Source of the DNA: Phascolarctos cinereus
Taxonomy: Eukaryota > Chordata > Mammalia > Diprotodontia > Phascolarctidae
Direction of reading: 5' to 3'
NCBI RefSeq assembly: GCF_002099425.1
Contig: NW_018344273.1
Location: 775,001 to 839,000 of the forward strand
Length of the DNA: 64,000 bases
A program made the position numbers and the translations under genes. Position 1 is the first letter of the stretch. Every line of letters begins with the position of its first letter. This document shows, one piece after another, positions 24,009-33,850 of this stretch. The notes beneath the pieces were generated by a model. That model was not told the origin of the DNA and did no database searches. It saw nothing but the letters and a program-made list of their open reading frames with translations.

Positions 24009-24151
24009 GGATGCAGCTAGGTGGTGTAGTGGATATAGCACCGGTCCTGGAGTCACGAGGACCTGAGTTCAAATCTGACCTCAGACACATAACACTCACT
24101 AGCTGTGTGACTCTACACAAGTCATTTAACCCCAATTGACTCACCAAAAAA
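24009..24151 (+). mobile_element. WSINE/Mon-type tRNA-derived SINE
   Basis: 'gcagctaggtggtgtagtggatatagcacc' through 'ctagctgtgtgactctacacaagtcatttaacccc' plus an A tail is the typical short marsupial SINE. It lies just downstream of receptor A. Confidence 0.85.
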
Positions 24152-24344
24152 TATTTCTAATTCTTAGAGTTTATTTAAATTACCTTAATTTTAAAAATAA
24201 TCTAATAAAGGCCTTCCATTCATTATGTAGACCATGTTTGAAAATCATAGAGAGATTCATAGGAAAGTAATGTAATGGAAGATGCAGATCCAGGTGTGCC
24301 TAGATGGATAAGATTATGAATACATTGAAGTCTCAAAGTTCATA

Positions 24345-25301
24345 TCATCTGGTCTTATGAGAAAAGATCCTTGGCTGACTCATGTACTTTTTTATAGTTT
24401 CCTTAATCTCTTTATTTCTCAAACTGTAGATAATGGGGTTGAAAAATGGGCACAAAACTGTGAATGCCAAGGCAGTAGCTATGTCCCAGATTAAAGAGTG
24501 AGTGTCTGAGAAACGGAGGTATGTGAGTCCCACTGTACTAAAGAATAGTGAAACAACCATCAGGTGGGAGGCACAAGTAGAGAAGGCTTTACGGCGACCT
24601 TCAGCTGAACGGATGCGCAGGACCACTACCACAATGCCAGCATAGGAGAGGAGGATGAAGAATATGTCTGCAACTATCTCCATAGCATGGATCACATCAA
24701 CCACCTGGATCATAATAATAGCCTGGGTATCTGTGCAGGCCAGGCGGAGAAGTGGGAAGAAGTCACAGAAGACATGCTCCAGGCGATTAGAGTCACAGAA
24801 TGGCAGTGTGGAGATCCACACAACCTCAGGCAGGGGTGTGATGAAGCCACAGACACAGCAGACTAGGATCAACTGGACACATAGTCTGGGAGTCATGATG
24901 GTTGGATAATGAAGGGGTTTGCAAATGGCCAAATAGCGATCAAAAGCCATGGCTCCCAAAAGGCACATTTCACTGATGCCTGTGGAGTGGAAGAAATACA
25001 ATTGCACCATACAGATATTTAAGGAAATGTTCTTCTTCTCACTTAGCAGGCTTGATAACATGAGTGGGATACAGGTTGTGGTAAACCAGATCTCCAGGAA
25101 AGAGAGAGTACTGATAAAGAAATACATGGGGGTGTGGAGGTGAGCATTCAGCTGGACAACTGTGATGACGATCAAGTTCCCAATAAGGATGAAGGCATAA
25201 ATGAAGAGGAGTGGGACAAAGCAGGTCAGAGCATCTCCCCAGTCTCTAGGGAATGCAGAGAAGATAAACTCTTGGGCAGTGGTCCAGTTACTGTTCTCCA
25301 T
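24345..25301 (-). CDS. OR6K: Intact odorant receptor, class II, OR6K-like (locus A)
   Basis: This is a seven-transmembrane odorant receptor, a G-protein-coupled receptor expected in the cilia of olfactory sensory neurons and coupling to Golf. The frame is open for 318 codons with no intron, the usual length and structure for the family. I start it at the ATG at 25301; the open frame extends five codons further, but that first codon is TTG. Visible motifs are an N-glycosylation site (N5-W-T), GN at 41-42 in TM1, LHTPMY at 55-60, MAFDRYLAIC at 118-127 at the end of TM3 (F replaces the usual Y), conserved C97 and C179, SY at 219-220, [10 protein letters not shown] at 238-247 and PFFNPIIYSLRN at 285-296. 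The opening EFIFSAFP, GFITPLPE and STLPFC stretches match what I remember of OR6K receptors. The sequence TTCCTTCAG directly before the ATG could be a splice acceptor for an upstream 5' exon (inference). The ligand is unknown. Confidence 0.95.
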   Translation of the reverse strand: MENSNWTTAQEFIFSAFPRDWGDALTCFVPLLFIYAFILIGNLIVITVVQLNAHLHTPMYFFISTLSFLEIWFTTTCIPLMLSSLLSEKKNISLNICMVQLYFFHSTGISEMCLLGAMAFDRYLAICKPLHYPTIMTPRLCVQLILVCCVCGFITPLPEVVWISTLPFCDSNRLEHVFCDFFPLLRLACTDTQAIIMIQVVDVIHAMEIVADIFFILLSYAGIVVVVLRIRSAEGRRKAFSTCASHLMVVSLFFSTVGLTYLRFSDTHSLIWDIATALAFTVLCPFFNPIIYSLRNKEIKETIKKYMSQPRIFSHKTR

Positions 25302-25749
25302 CTGAAGGAAGTGCAAGAGGATAATGGGTTCTGATGATATACAGGGCTTTTGAAAGCAAGCTACCTTCAGTCAGTCAATGTTCTATGTGAAATGCATTAT
25401 AAATTGTTCCAGTGGATTTATAGTTCCAGGTATGGCATCATCCTTATACTCTATGTGGAGGAATACAGAATAATGATAAGACCCAGCCCTCCATTCTGGG
25501 AAGCTCACACTCTAATGGGGAAAAACTATCTAATACACATGCATAAAGAAAGTACAAAACTCTATTGAAAATTAGAGAAATAAAAACAAAGATGAACATG
25601 AAGATTGACTAGGAGCAGCTAGAAGAAGATGTACTCATAAATTTTGTGAGGATAGTGAATGGATTGAAGTGTTCCCTCTTAGTCATTGCTTATGCACTCC
25701 ATAATACTTTCTTCTCCACTATTGTTCCAAACTGTCTTTGGACAAGGGT
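25302..25749. other. Receptor A upstream DNA
   Basis: It is weakly similar to 44350-44470 upstream of receptor B (a shared 'agtcagt' word and then 'gaaatgcat'). No repeat is recognised. It would hold the last intron and any short 5' UTR of receptor A. Confidence 0.4.
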
Positions 25750-26095
25750 CTGGAGTACTAGGAAAAGAGTACTGGATTTATAGTCAAGAGATGTAGTCCT
25801 GAAACCCAGATATAGAATTTCTTAACTGTCTAACTATGGGAGAGTCATTCAAACTCTCTGAACCTCAGTTTTTTTATCTGGAAAATGGGAACATTTATGT
25901 AAATGGTAATGTAGCACGTTGGATAAAGGGTTGGCCTTGGAATCAGGAAGATCCAGGTTCAAGTCCTCTTCTTGGACAAATCACTACACCTCTTGATGCT
26001 TCCAGGGAACTCTCTGATACTATAAGTTACAGATGAGCTGCTGATCTGCTTTAGTGTTCCCTAAACCAGGGAATCAGATCCACACCAACTCTCAG
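25750..26095 (+). mobile_element. Two MIR/THER-type SINEs in tandem
   Basis: One covers about 25750-25900 ('cattcaaactctctgaacctcag') and a second 25905-26095 ('ggataaagggttggccttggaatcaggaag', then 'gggaactctctgatactataagttacagatgag'). Confidence 0.6.
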
Positions 26096-26149
26096 CTGAT
26101 GATTGGTCTCCTAATCTACTGAAAAGATAAAGTCTATCAACGTCTCTTA

Positions 26150-27320
26150 TCTTTTAAATGTCTTTGTTTCTATGTCCATCTTCTCTTTCTTTCCTTCTTG
26201 TGCAGAAGTTTCCCTTCTCTTTTCCAAAGATAATCTTCTTATCTGTGTCCTTGCTTCCTCAATCTCTCTTGCTTCTTCCAATATATTTTTCCATCAATGA
26301 TTCCTGTTCGCTCTGACATCTTCAATCTCTCCCTCTCTAGGAGCTGCTTCTCATCTTCCTTCAAACATACATGGATTTTCTCATTTTGACCCTTCTGACC
26401 CACCATCAACTACCTCCCTGAAAGCCTCAATGATTATATAAGGCATGTTCTATGCCTCCACTTCCTCGTCATTCACTCTTTCTCCGACCTAATGGAATCT
26501 AAATTTTGATCCCTCCACTTTCCTGAGTGGGCTCCTCAAAGTAAATAATGACCTCTAATTGGCTTTCTCTCAGTACTCATTTCATCTGACTTCCCTGTAA
26601 CTTTGATACTATTTATTGGTCACCCCTTCCTTCATAAAACTTTCTTTTCCTTCACTCTCCTGCTCTTGCCCCTTTGAATAGTCCTCCATCTTCTTCACCA
26701 TTTGTCTTCCTCTATCTCCAGTCTCTTCAATGTGTTCACTCTTCAAGGTTCAATTTTAGCAAGTTGATTTTCTCACTCTACATTCACTCCCTTATTGATA
26801 TTGCATATTTTATGTCTTTAGCTATCACCTATGTGGATGACTTCCAAATATAAATCTTCAGTCCTAACCCCTCCACTAAGGACCAATACATATTTCTAAA
26901 TTCTAGAAATGTAACTTTCAGCGTGACTCAAGTGAACTTAGTTTCCTGCTCAAACCCAGATTGTCTTATTTTTGTTACCATTCTCTCAGTGTTTCAGGTT
27001 CCAGTTCTTACATTTAACTCACTTCTTCCTTTCCCGCGTCCCATGTCTAATTATTGATGAGTTTGTGTTAATGCTTTATTTTCAATGTGTCTTGACACTA
27101 TCTTTTTCTTTCCATTCATACTACTACCCCTTTAATTTAGGCCCTTAACAACTCACACCTGGACTATTGCAAAATCCTCAGGATTGGTAGGCTTGCCTCC
27201 AGTTTCACATGAACAATGACCACAAGCTAATTTTCCTGAAACACTATGTTCAGTAGATCATTCCTGTACCATCCTCCAGGTGTATCCAAACTTAACCCTC
27301 TAACAAGGCTAAGCCCCCAA
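26150..27320 (+). mobile_element. Old L2-clade LINE, decayed
   Basis: 'tctcactctacattcactcccttattgat', 'gctatcacctatgtggatgacttccaaatat' and 'ctcacacctggactattgcaaaa' fall in the order of L2-clade ORF2, with many changes. The catalytic region is still visible as a Y-x-D-D-like YVDDF. Confidence 0.6.
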
Positions 27321-27378
27321 AGCTTTCCCTGAATGAATTCTCTGGAAATGATCTTTCTTTCAAAAGATAATCATCTAT

Positions 27379-27655
27379 GCCACGTGTGGTGGTACACACC
27401 TGTATCTCCTGCTATATGGGAGGATGAGATTGGCAGTTCTGAGCTGCACCACACTAATATGGTGGACCACACAGGCGTCCAGTACCAGTATCATGAACCC
27501 TGGAAGCAGGAGTCATCCAGGTTGTCTGAGTAGGGATGAACTCACACAAATAGGAAAGGGAAGAAGTCAAAGCTTCCATGTCAATAAGCAAGGTGATAGG
27601 TTTTGTTATCACCCCTATACTTTCAGCCTGAGTGAGAAAAGAAAAACAGATCAGA
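27379..27655 (+). pseudogene. 7SL (SRP) RNA retropseudogene
   Basis: The stretch follows 7SL RNA from end to end. The Alu domain appears as GCCACGTGTGGTGG, CACCTGTATCTCCTGCTA and GGGAGGATGAG (compare GCCGGGCGCGGTGG, CCTGTAGTCCCAGCTA, GGGAGGCTGAG). The S domain follows as ACTAATATGGTGGACC, then CCAGGTTGTCTGAGTAGGG and AAGAAGTCAAAGCTTCC. The closing Alu-domain strand ends in TTTCAGCCTGAGTGAGA, followed by an A-rich tail. Because the S domain is present it is a full-length 7SL copy, not an Alu-type SINE. Divergence is substantial, so it is an old retrotransposed copy without expected function. Confidence 0.82.
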
Positions 27656-27800
27656 GGCCATCTAGCCCAACTTCCTCATTTTATAGATGATGAAACTGAG
27701 GTGCACGGAGTATAAGTGACTTGCCCACAGTCACACAGTTAGCAAGTGTCAGAGTTAAGATTTTAACGAAGGTCCTCTGATTTCTGAATCAGTACTCTTT
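27656..27800 (-). mobile_element. MIR-like SINE, antisense
   Basis: 'agaggccatctagcccaacttcctcattttatagatg' and 'agtgacttgcccacagtcacacag' mark a reversed CORE SINE next to the 7SL copy. Confidence 0.75.
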
Positions 27801-28130
27801 TGAGTGATTCTAGTCTCTCTAGTCTATAAACCTTCATAGAGTAGATTTCTACTACCTGAAATGTTCCCGCATGTTTGCTAAGTCAAATTATGACTTCTTT
27901 CTAATCATATTCAAAACTCATTTTCCTCAAGAAGACTTCTGACATTAACCCCACCTTTCTCTAATCAGGGCATTTATATCTACTCTGATCACATGTATAT
28001 TTAAATTATAATTATTTTAATCTGTTTCCATATTTCTCTATAAGTATTCTTGTATTCCTATGTTCTTGTGCCTCCTGTTGGATTGGAATTGCTTTATATG
28101 TATTGATATAACTTTAGCATCTTTGGAATC
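27801..28130 (+). mobile_element. L2-like 3' region, weak
   Basis: 'aaaactcattttcctcaagaagacttctgac' and 'ttggattggaattgctttatatg' roughly follow the L2 3' UTR. Confidence 0.35.
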
Positions 28131-28469
28131 ATCCCTTTCTGCTTAAGACAGGACTTGACTCACAACCCACATGGTTGACTAAGTGACCAGAGCCACATAT
28201 AGCCCCTTAGTCCCTTGGACAGATGTTGTAGGGTGACATAAAGGAAATAAAAGACCATTCCTGGTGATTCACACAAGAACACATTTATTTCTGCTTCTCA
28301 TATCAACAGCTCTAGTTCCAATTCTATCTTATGTCTCAGGTCTACTGAGTAACTATGTCCATGGACAGGAACTCCAGTCTAAACTATTTATACCAAATTA
28401 TTTATGTAAAAATATAATATGTATGATAATGATATATAATCACATAACCTGTAGTCTGCTTGAACTCTG
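28131..28469. other. Unassigned DNA between repeats
   Basis: No gene or named repeat recognised. Confidence 0.4.
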
Positions 28470-28715
28470 CCCATGTAACCCACAATCTGTCTTTCTTAAG
28501 CTCCATGAGGTGGAAGCTAATAATCCTTCCTCTGATAACCACTTGGGTGACCCATGTGACTTAATTTTCCTGGGTTTCAGTTTTCTCATCTTTAATATGA
28601 TGGGGTTGGACCAGATGACCTATGATTCTTACTTAATCTTTGAGTATCTTATAATGTCTAGACTCCTAAAAATATATATAGTAAGTGCATAATAAATGTT
28701 AGTTGAATTGAAGTG
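28470..28715 (+). mobile_element. MIR-like SINE
   Basis: 'cagttttctcatctttaatatgatggggttggaccagatgacc' and a closing 'gcataataaatgtta' mark a MIR variant. Confidence 0.55.
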
Positions 28716-28734
28716 AAATGAATTTTGATCATTC

Positions 28735-29400
28735 TGGACTTTTCCTTTTAGAGATAAAATTCCTTCAGCTCTGGCTCTATCACAATTTCCCAGTTTCTGG
28801 GTACTCAAGGTTCAAAACCTTTGTCAAGCCTGGCTCTTCTCCCAGTGGCTCTTCTGCCCAGATTTCTTTTCTCAGAATCTAGTACCTATCCCGAACACAT
28901 TCATGCTTCTGATTACACACTGGACCTAGATTCTGTGCAGGAAAATAATTTTTGCCCAGTGACTGTCCCACACCTCAAGGTGAAGCAGTCATCCCTACAC
29001 TGACCTACTGACCTTATTGCAGCAGATCCAGGGGCTGAAGAAAGTCTACAAGTTGATGCTTTCTTGTTCATACCCAGGGGTGTCCTCATCTGTCATCTTT
29101 ATGCTCTCTCAGATTCTAGGATGAGTCTTCCTTCCTTCTTTAATAATATTTTCACTGTCTCTGCCTCCAAATTTTCTCTCTTCACTAACATACAGGAAAA
29201 TATAAACATTCTTATTGGTTCTCAGGGGGGACATCAGGAAGGCAAAGATTGTCTCTCTTGGGGATTTTACACAGATGACTCAAGATCTAGAAGAAAGTGA
29301 TCCCTTCCATAAGCGAACCAATTAAGAAAAAGTTTTTGCCTAGTAATTAGGAGAGTCTAAGCCCCAGATCCCTGTTCTTTCTTTCTAAGAATCCCAGCTA
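28735..29400 (-). promoter_or_regulatory. Candidate upstream block of receptor A (paralogous to 52378-53020)
   Basis: This ~650-bp stretch aligns along its length with 52378-53020, in the same orientation relative to a receptor gene. Shared landmarks, in order, are a tctgcccag/ctgtccagg segment, GATTCTGTGCAGG versus AATTCTGTGCAAAG, a CCTCAAGGTGAAGCAGTCATCC-like run, CAGGAAAA-TA, and a closing GTAATTAG. It holds TAATTA at 29344-29349 and an EBF-like CTCTTGGGGA near 29254-29263. Odorant receptor promoters are known for homeodomain (Lhx2) and O/E (EBF) sites, so a promoter or 5' exon for the receptor about 3.9 kb downstream is plausible. It could instead be simply co-duplicated neutral DNA or an unrecognised repeat. 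Confidence 0.4.
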
Positions 29401-29934
29401 TCTCATTATTATCACTGACCTCTTAGAGGTAAGTCATGGAACTTCATTGATATTGAGAAAGTCTAATGAATGTCTAATATTCTTGGAGGCTCTGAAAAAT
29501 GAGAAAGGAACATAACACATAAATGTAGGAATACTGATCCAGTGCCTGGTAAGTACAAGGCACTATATGGGATGCAAAGAAGGGGAAAAAAAGACCAAGG
29601 CCTCAAAGGGCTTTTGAACTAATGAGAGAAATAAGGCAACTACTTCCTATATCTTGACTACCCTCCCTTTTCCTTGTAACTTGTTGAATTTTTATTTGTT
29701 CTTAATAACTCAATTCAAAAGCCAATTTTCCCATAACATTTTAAATGGGGTACAAGTTGAGTGGGCTAGCAATAAGTGTTGGACTTTAGAAGAGGGCAGG
29801 TCCTGTATGCAGACTTGAGAAAGGGAGTGAATTGTCCTTAACAACTTTCCCCTCTCATACCTCATATAGCACTTTGATTTGCACACTTATCTTGTAATAT
29901 TGAATATTAGACTTCCCTATGTTTGAGTCTTTTC
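29401..29934. other. Unassigned DNA
   Basis: No gene or named repeat recognised beyond the paralogous block. Confidence 0.4.
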
Positions 29935-30172
29935 AGGCATCTAGATGGTCTAGTTGACTGAGCACTGAACTTGTGGTCAGGGAGACCTGAGTCCAAACCT
30001 TGACTCAATAATTGTGTGGCCCTAGAGAAGTCATTTTAATCTCTCCTAGCTTCAAGTCTCATCATCTGTAAAATGGGGATGAAAATAGCATCTACTTCTA
30101 GGGTTTTTTTGGTGGGGATCAAATGAGACAACATGAAAAGTATGTTTCAGACTTCAAAGTGCTATACATATT
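29935..30172 (+). mobile_element. MIR-type SINE
   Basis: 'gtggtcagggagacctgagtcc', 'catctgtaaaatggggatgaaaat' and 'atcaaatgagacaacatg' in order. Confidence 0.75.
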
Positions 30173-30431
30173 ATGCATGTATATATCTGTACATATAATA
30201 CATACATGTACAAATACATGATATACATATATGTGTGGCTATATGGAGATGTATATGTACATGATGGCTATCTTTCTTTCTCAGAGAAGACCAAAATGAC
30301 ATCACTATGTCAGGATCAAGATACAGTGTGTCTGACCTGGCCGATCAGACCAATATGAGCTCAGAAGGCTCTACCACAAGTCAGTCCACATGAACATTTG
30401 GAGTGGAGACAGCTTTAAATTTACTTTTCTT

Positions 30432-30578
30432 GGGGCAGCTAGGTGGCACAGTGGACAGAGCTCCAGCCTTGGAGTCAGGAGGACCTGAGCTCAAACCCGG
30501 ACTCAGACACATGACACTCACTAGCTGTGTGACCCTGGGCAAGTCACTTAACCCTATTGCCCCATTTAAAAAAAAAGG
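30432..30578 (+). mobile_element. WSINE/Mon-type tRNA-derived SINE
   Basis: 'ggggcagctaggtggcacagtggacagag' to 'ctagctgtgtgaccctgggcaagtcacttaacccta' and an A9 tail; little diverged, so fairly young. Confidence 0.9.
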
Positions 30579-30639
30579 ATATAAATGTATTTACTTGTTT
30601 CATGCCTCTTTTGAGCTACTGCAAATCTGCTTTGCTCAT

Positions 30640-31265
30640 AGAACACAGCACCTTCTTTGATATGGGGGTGCCATTCTGGGTAGTCCTGTGCCGGTGTCTA
30701 CCATGTCTCACAATTGCTTCCAAAGTTCTTCAGAGAGACCTTGAGAGCATCCTTGTGATGCTTCTTCTGACCTCCATGAGTGCTTGCCTTGTGTGAGTTC
30801 TCTATAAAATAGTCTTTTAGGCAAATGTATGTTCAGCATTCAAATAATGTGGCCAGCCTATCACAGTTGCACTCTCTGCAGTAGAGTTTGAATGCTCGGC
30901 AATTCAACTTTAGAAGGACCTTAGTATTTGGTACTTTATCTTGTCAGGCAATCTTCATAATCTTCCTAAGACAATTCAAATGGAACCAATTCAGTTTCCT
31001 GGCATGGCGCTGTTGTACTGTCCGGGTTTCATAGGCATATAACAATGAGGTTAGCACAATGACTCTGTAGAGCTTCAGTTTGGTAGGCAGTCTAATACTC
31101 TTCTCTCACATTTTCCTTCAGAGCCTCCCAAGCACTGAGCTAGCTCTGGCAATGCATGCATCAACATCATCATCTATGTGTACATTCCGGGAACTGGCAA
31201 GGTAAGTGAACTTATCCACAACGTTCAAAATTTCTCCATTCTCTCTAACTGATGGTTCCACTGTG
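30640..31265 (-). mobile_element. RTE-clade LINE, C-terminal reverse transcriptase region, antisense
   Basis: Reading the minus strand from 31262 gives VVDKFTYLAS and DDDVDACIARASSVLGRL, then LPSIQTLLQRVQL and LPKRLFYRELTQGK after frame changes. This is the C-terminal part of RTE-like ORF2. Several stops and shifts show it is old. Confidence 0.7.
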
Positions 31266-31335
31266 CACATATATGTTGTGTGTATATATACACATACATG
31301 CTTACATACATGTATGTATGCATGCATGTGTGTAT
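31265..31335 (+). repeat. TATG/CATG-rich simple repeat
   Basis: Alternating 'acatacatg', 'gtatgcatgcatg' units. Confidence 0.7.
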
Positions 31336-32299
31336 CCTTGATAAGTGAAACTCCTTGACAACAGGAAGCATTTTTCTTCTCAACTTTATATCATCCCCAT
31401 GCCCAGCACAATGGGATAGGAGCAAATATGTTTAAGACCTGCAAGTGGGACTGGATCCTTACAAAAGTAGTTGATAGTTGTGAGTAATAATTTGAATAAT
31501 CCCACCCATTTGCCTAACAGCTATCTGGGGAAGCAATTGAAGTGCTTGTTCTCTTCTTGAAAAAGCAGGGAATATGTCCCTGAATAGATGTATAGCTTCA
31601 TACTAGAAGGTTAAAGGATATGAAGATGTGCTCACCATACATCAACATGGGAGCTCTCCTGAAGCTAGAGGAAAAGAGATCTAGCTCCCAAGAAGGCTAT
31701 TGTTGGCCAGAGGCTGATAGTATTAGTGACAGGTAATAATGTCAAGAGGAAAGAGGACCTAATTATACTGCTGCCCTATGCCAGGAGCTATAAAACATAG
31801 CACTATATAGATAAAATTATATAATCATTTTGTCAGAGGATATCACGTGACACACAACCTCAGGTATACTTTGGGAGAATGTTTCCCCTCTGCTTTGTTG
31901 TTCTTGCAAATCTAGGAAACTTGTTTTATGGCTCCACATGCTATCACAAGTACACAGTTCAAAAGTCAAATAAATTTTATATACCAATAAAAGAAAACAA
32001 ATAGAATTCACATCAGGTACTTTTAAAAATCAACAAATCTGTGAGCTAATCTGTGTGAAAATTCATTCCAAGAGTGCTGCGGATTTAGCTTTGAGGCAAG
32101 GAAAAATATCCTAATCATTAGAACTTATAAGAAGATTGGGCTGCCATTCTATTGATAGGCTTCTCCTTTGCTTCCAGTCTTTAAGCTGAGGCCAGATTTC
32201 CATTTGTCTTTACATTGAGACAAAGTCATGCATGGATTATGATACCTATGGTACATTGGCTACTGGGTAATTCTGCATAATATGCCTGTGTGAATGAAG
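31336..32299. other. Unassigned DNA
   Basis: No gene or named repeat recognised. Confidence 0.4.
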
Positions 32300-32475
32300 G
32301 TTATTCATCCAAGATGAGGAATGAGAGAAAAATCAGGAATATCCAAGGGAAAGAAAAATTGGTCTTCATTGCTGCATCATTGGCATAGGAAAATTAGCCA
32401 TATAATATGAAGGGGGGAAATGTATGTATGACTTTTAAAGAGGTACTTTATAGAACTAGAAAAGGTAACAAACTA
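32300..32475 (+). repeat. Direct repeat, copy 1 (pairs with 33148-33322)
   Basis: 'ggttattcatccaagatgagg', 'ttggtcttcattgctgcatcattggcatag' and 'tttatagaactagaaaaggtaa' recur in the same order about 850 bp later. Confidence 0.8.
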
Positions 32476-33147
32476 CTTTCTAGGAGATGGTGGAGTAAGA
32501 GATAATAAAGTAGTATCATTCTTCTATATCCCTTATAAGAAAAAAAATTACTGCTTCAAAATAAAAAAAAATTGTGGAAGGATTGAATTAAGAAATAGAG
32601 GAGTGCCAAAGAATCTTAAAATAGAATAGTTATTCAGAAATAGAAAAAGAATAATGAAGGAAATAAACAGAAGGACGAAGCCACCAACATGAAAACAAAT
32701 GTTATGGTTTAAATTAAAATGAAGAGAAGTAACTAAAAGGGAAAAAATAATAAGAGAGCACCAAAAACTGTCCCAGAAATAAAATTTGAACAATTAGAAA
32801 GCTCATTAAATTGGATAATGAACACATTAAAGGAAACAGATTGAGGAAGATTTGGAATTTGAAAAAAGCTATTAGGTTTTTAATAAATAAATCAAGTGCT
32901 ATAGAAAAATAAGAACATAAAATTTGGGAGGAAATCTGAAAACAAATAGGAAATCAATGGGAAATATAATTATTTCCCCAAAATATTGTTGCCTGAAAGA
33001 TAAATAGGCAGAAAAAGCAGGAGAAATAAATCAAAGATCAACTCAATTAAAAGAAGGTTTGAAAAATCATATAAGTAAAGATGACAGTTTAGAGAAACTG
33101 TAAACTGAGAATTTTTCAATCAGAAGGGAAAATACTTATCAAGAAAC

Positions 33148-33322
33148 TTAAAGATTATTCATCCAAGACAAGAAATGACAGAAAAATCTGGAATATCCTA
33201 AGGGGTAAATTGGTCTTCACTACAGCACCATCTGCATAGCAAAATTAGGCATATGTTTTGAAGGAAAAAAGTATGTATGACTTTTAAGGGAATACTTCAT
33301 AGAACTAGAAAAAGTAAAAAAA
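33148..33322 (+). repeat. Direct repeat, copy 2 (pairs with 32300-32475)
   Basis: It aligns along its length with copy 1 at roughly 85% identity by eye and runs into L1 ORF2-like sequence. Confidence 0.8.
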
Positions 33323-33625
33323 GAATTTAGCTAGATGAACCAAGATCTGGACGCTATTGGGAAATAACGAAAAAGTAGGAATGCAATGGGAAGATCACCC
33401 CCAGATTTCAAAGCATATTATAAAGCAGTAAAAACAATGAACAAAAAAAAAACTATTTGATACTGGTTAAAAAAGAAGAAAGTTTAAACGCTTAGAACCG
33501 ACTGGATAAGGAAGAATCAAAAAATTTGAACTCAACAATCCAGTGTTCAGTAAACTCAGTAACATAATTTCCTTAAGGAAGAATTCCCTATTTGACAAGA
33601 ACTACTTGGAAAATTGGCTTCCCTC
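33295..33625 (+). mobile_element. L1 LINE ORF2 fragment
   Basis: 'atagaactagaaaaagtaaaa', 'cagatttcaaagcatattataaagcagt', 'ctatttgatactggtta' and 'ccctatttgacaagaactacttggaaaattgg' match L1 ORF2 in order. The A-rich 32476-33147 stretch may be further L1 sequence. Confidence 0.65.
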
Positions 33626-33850
33626 ATGTTTAGAATGCTCTTCCTTCTCATCTCTGCTTCCTGCCTTCTCTGACTTCCTTAAAGTTCCAGATAAAATCCC
33701 ACCTTCTACAGGAATCCCTTCATGATCCTCCTTAATTCCACTGCTTTCCTTCTGTTGATTATCTCCAATTTATCCTGGTACATAGTAGTTTGCATATTGT
33801 CTCTATCATTAGAATGTGAGCTCCCTGCATTAGTATCCTTAGCACACCTC
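33626..33850 (+). mobile_element. L2 3' end
   Basis: 'ccaccttctacaggaatcccttcatga', 'gattatctccaatttatcctgg' and 'agaatgtgagctccctg' follow the L2 3' UTR. Confidence 0.75.

Noticed and set aside
24655-25334. Three open frames antisense to receptor A (plus strand)
   Set aside because: They are mirror frames of the conserved receptor; the receptor motifs on the minus strand explain the openness.
27379-27655. Alu-type SINE
   Set aside because: The S domain is present and the copy follows 7SL from end to end, so it is a 7SL pseudogene.
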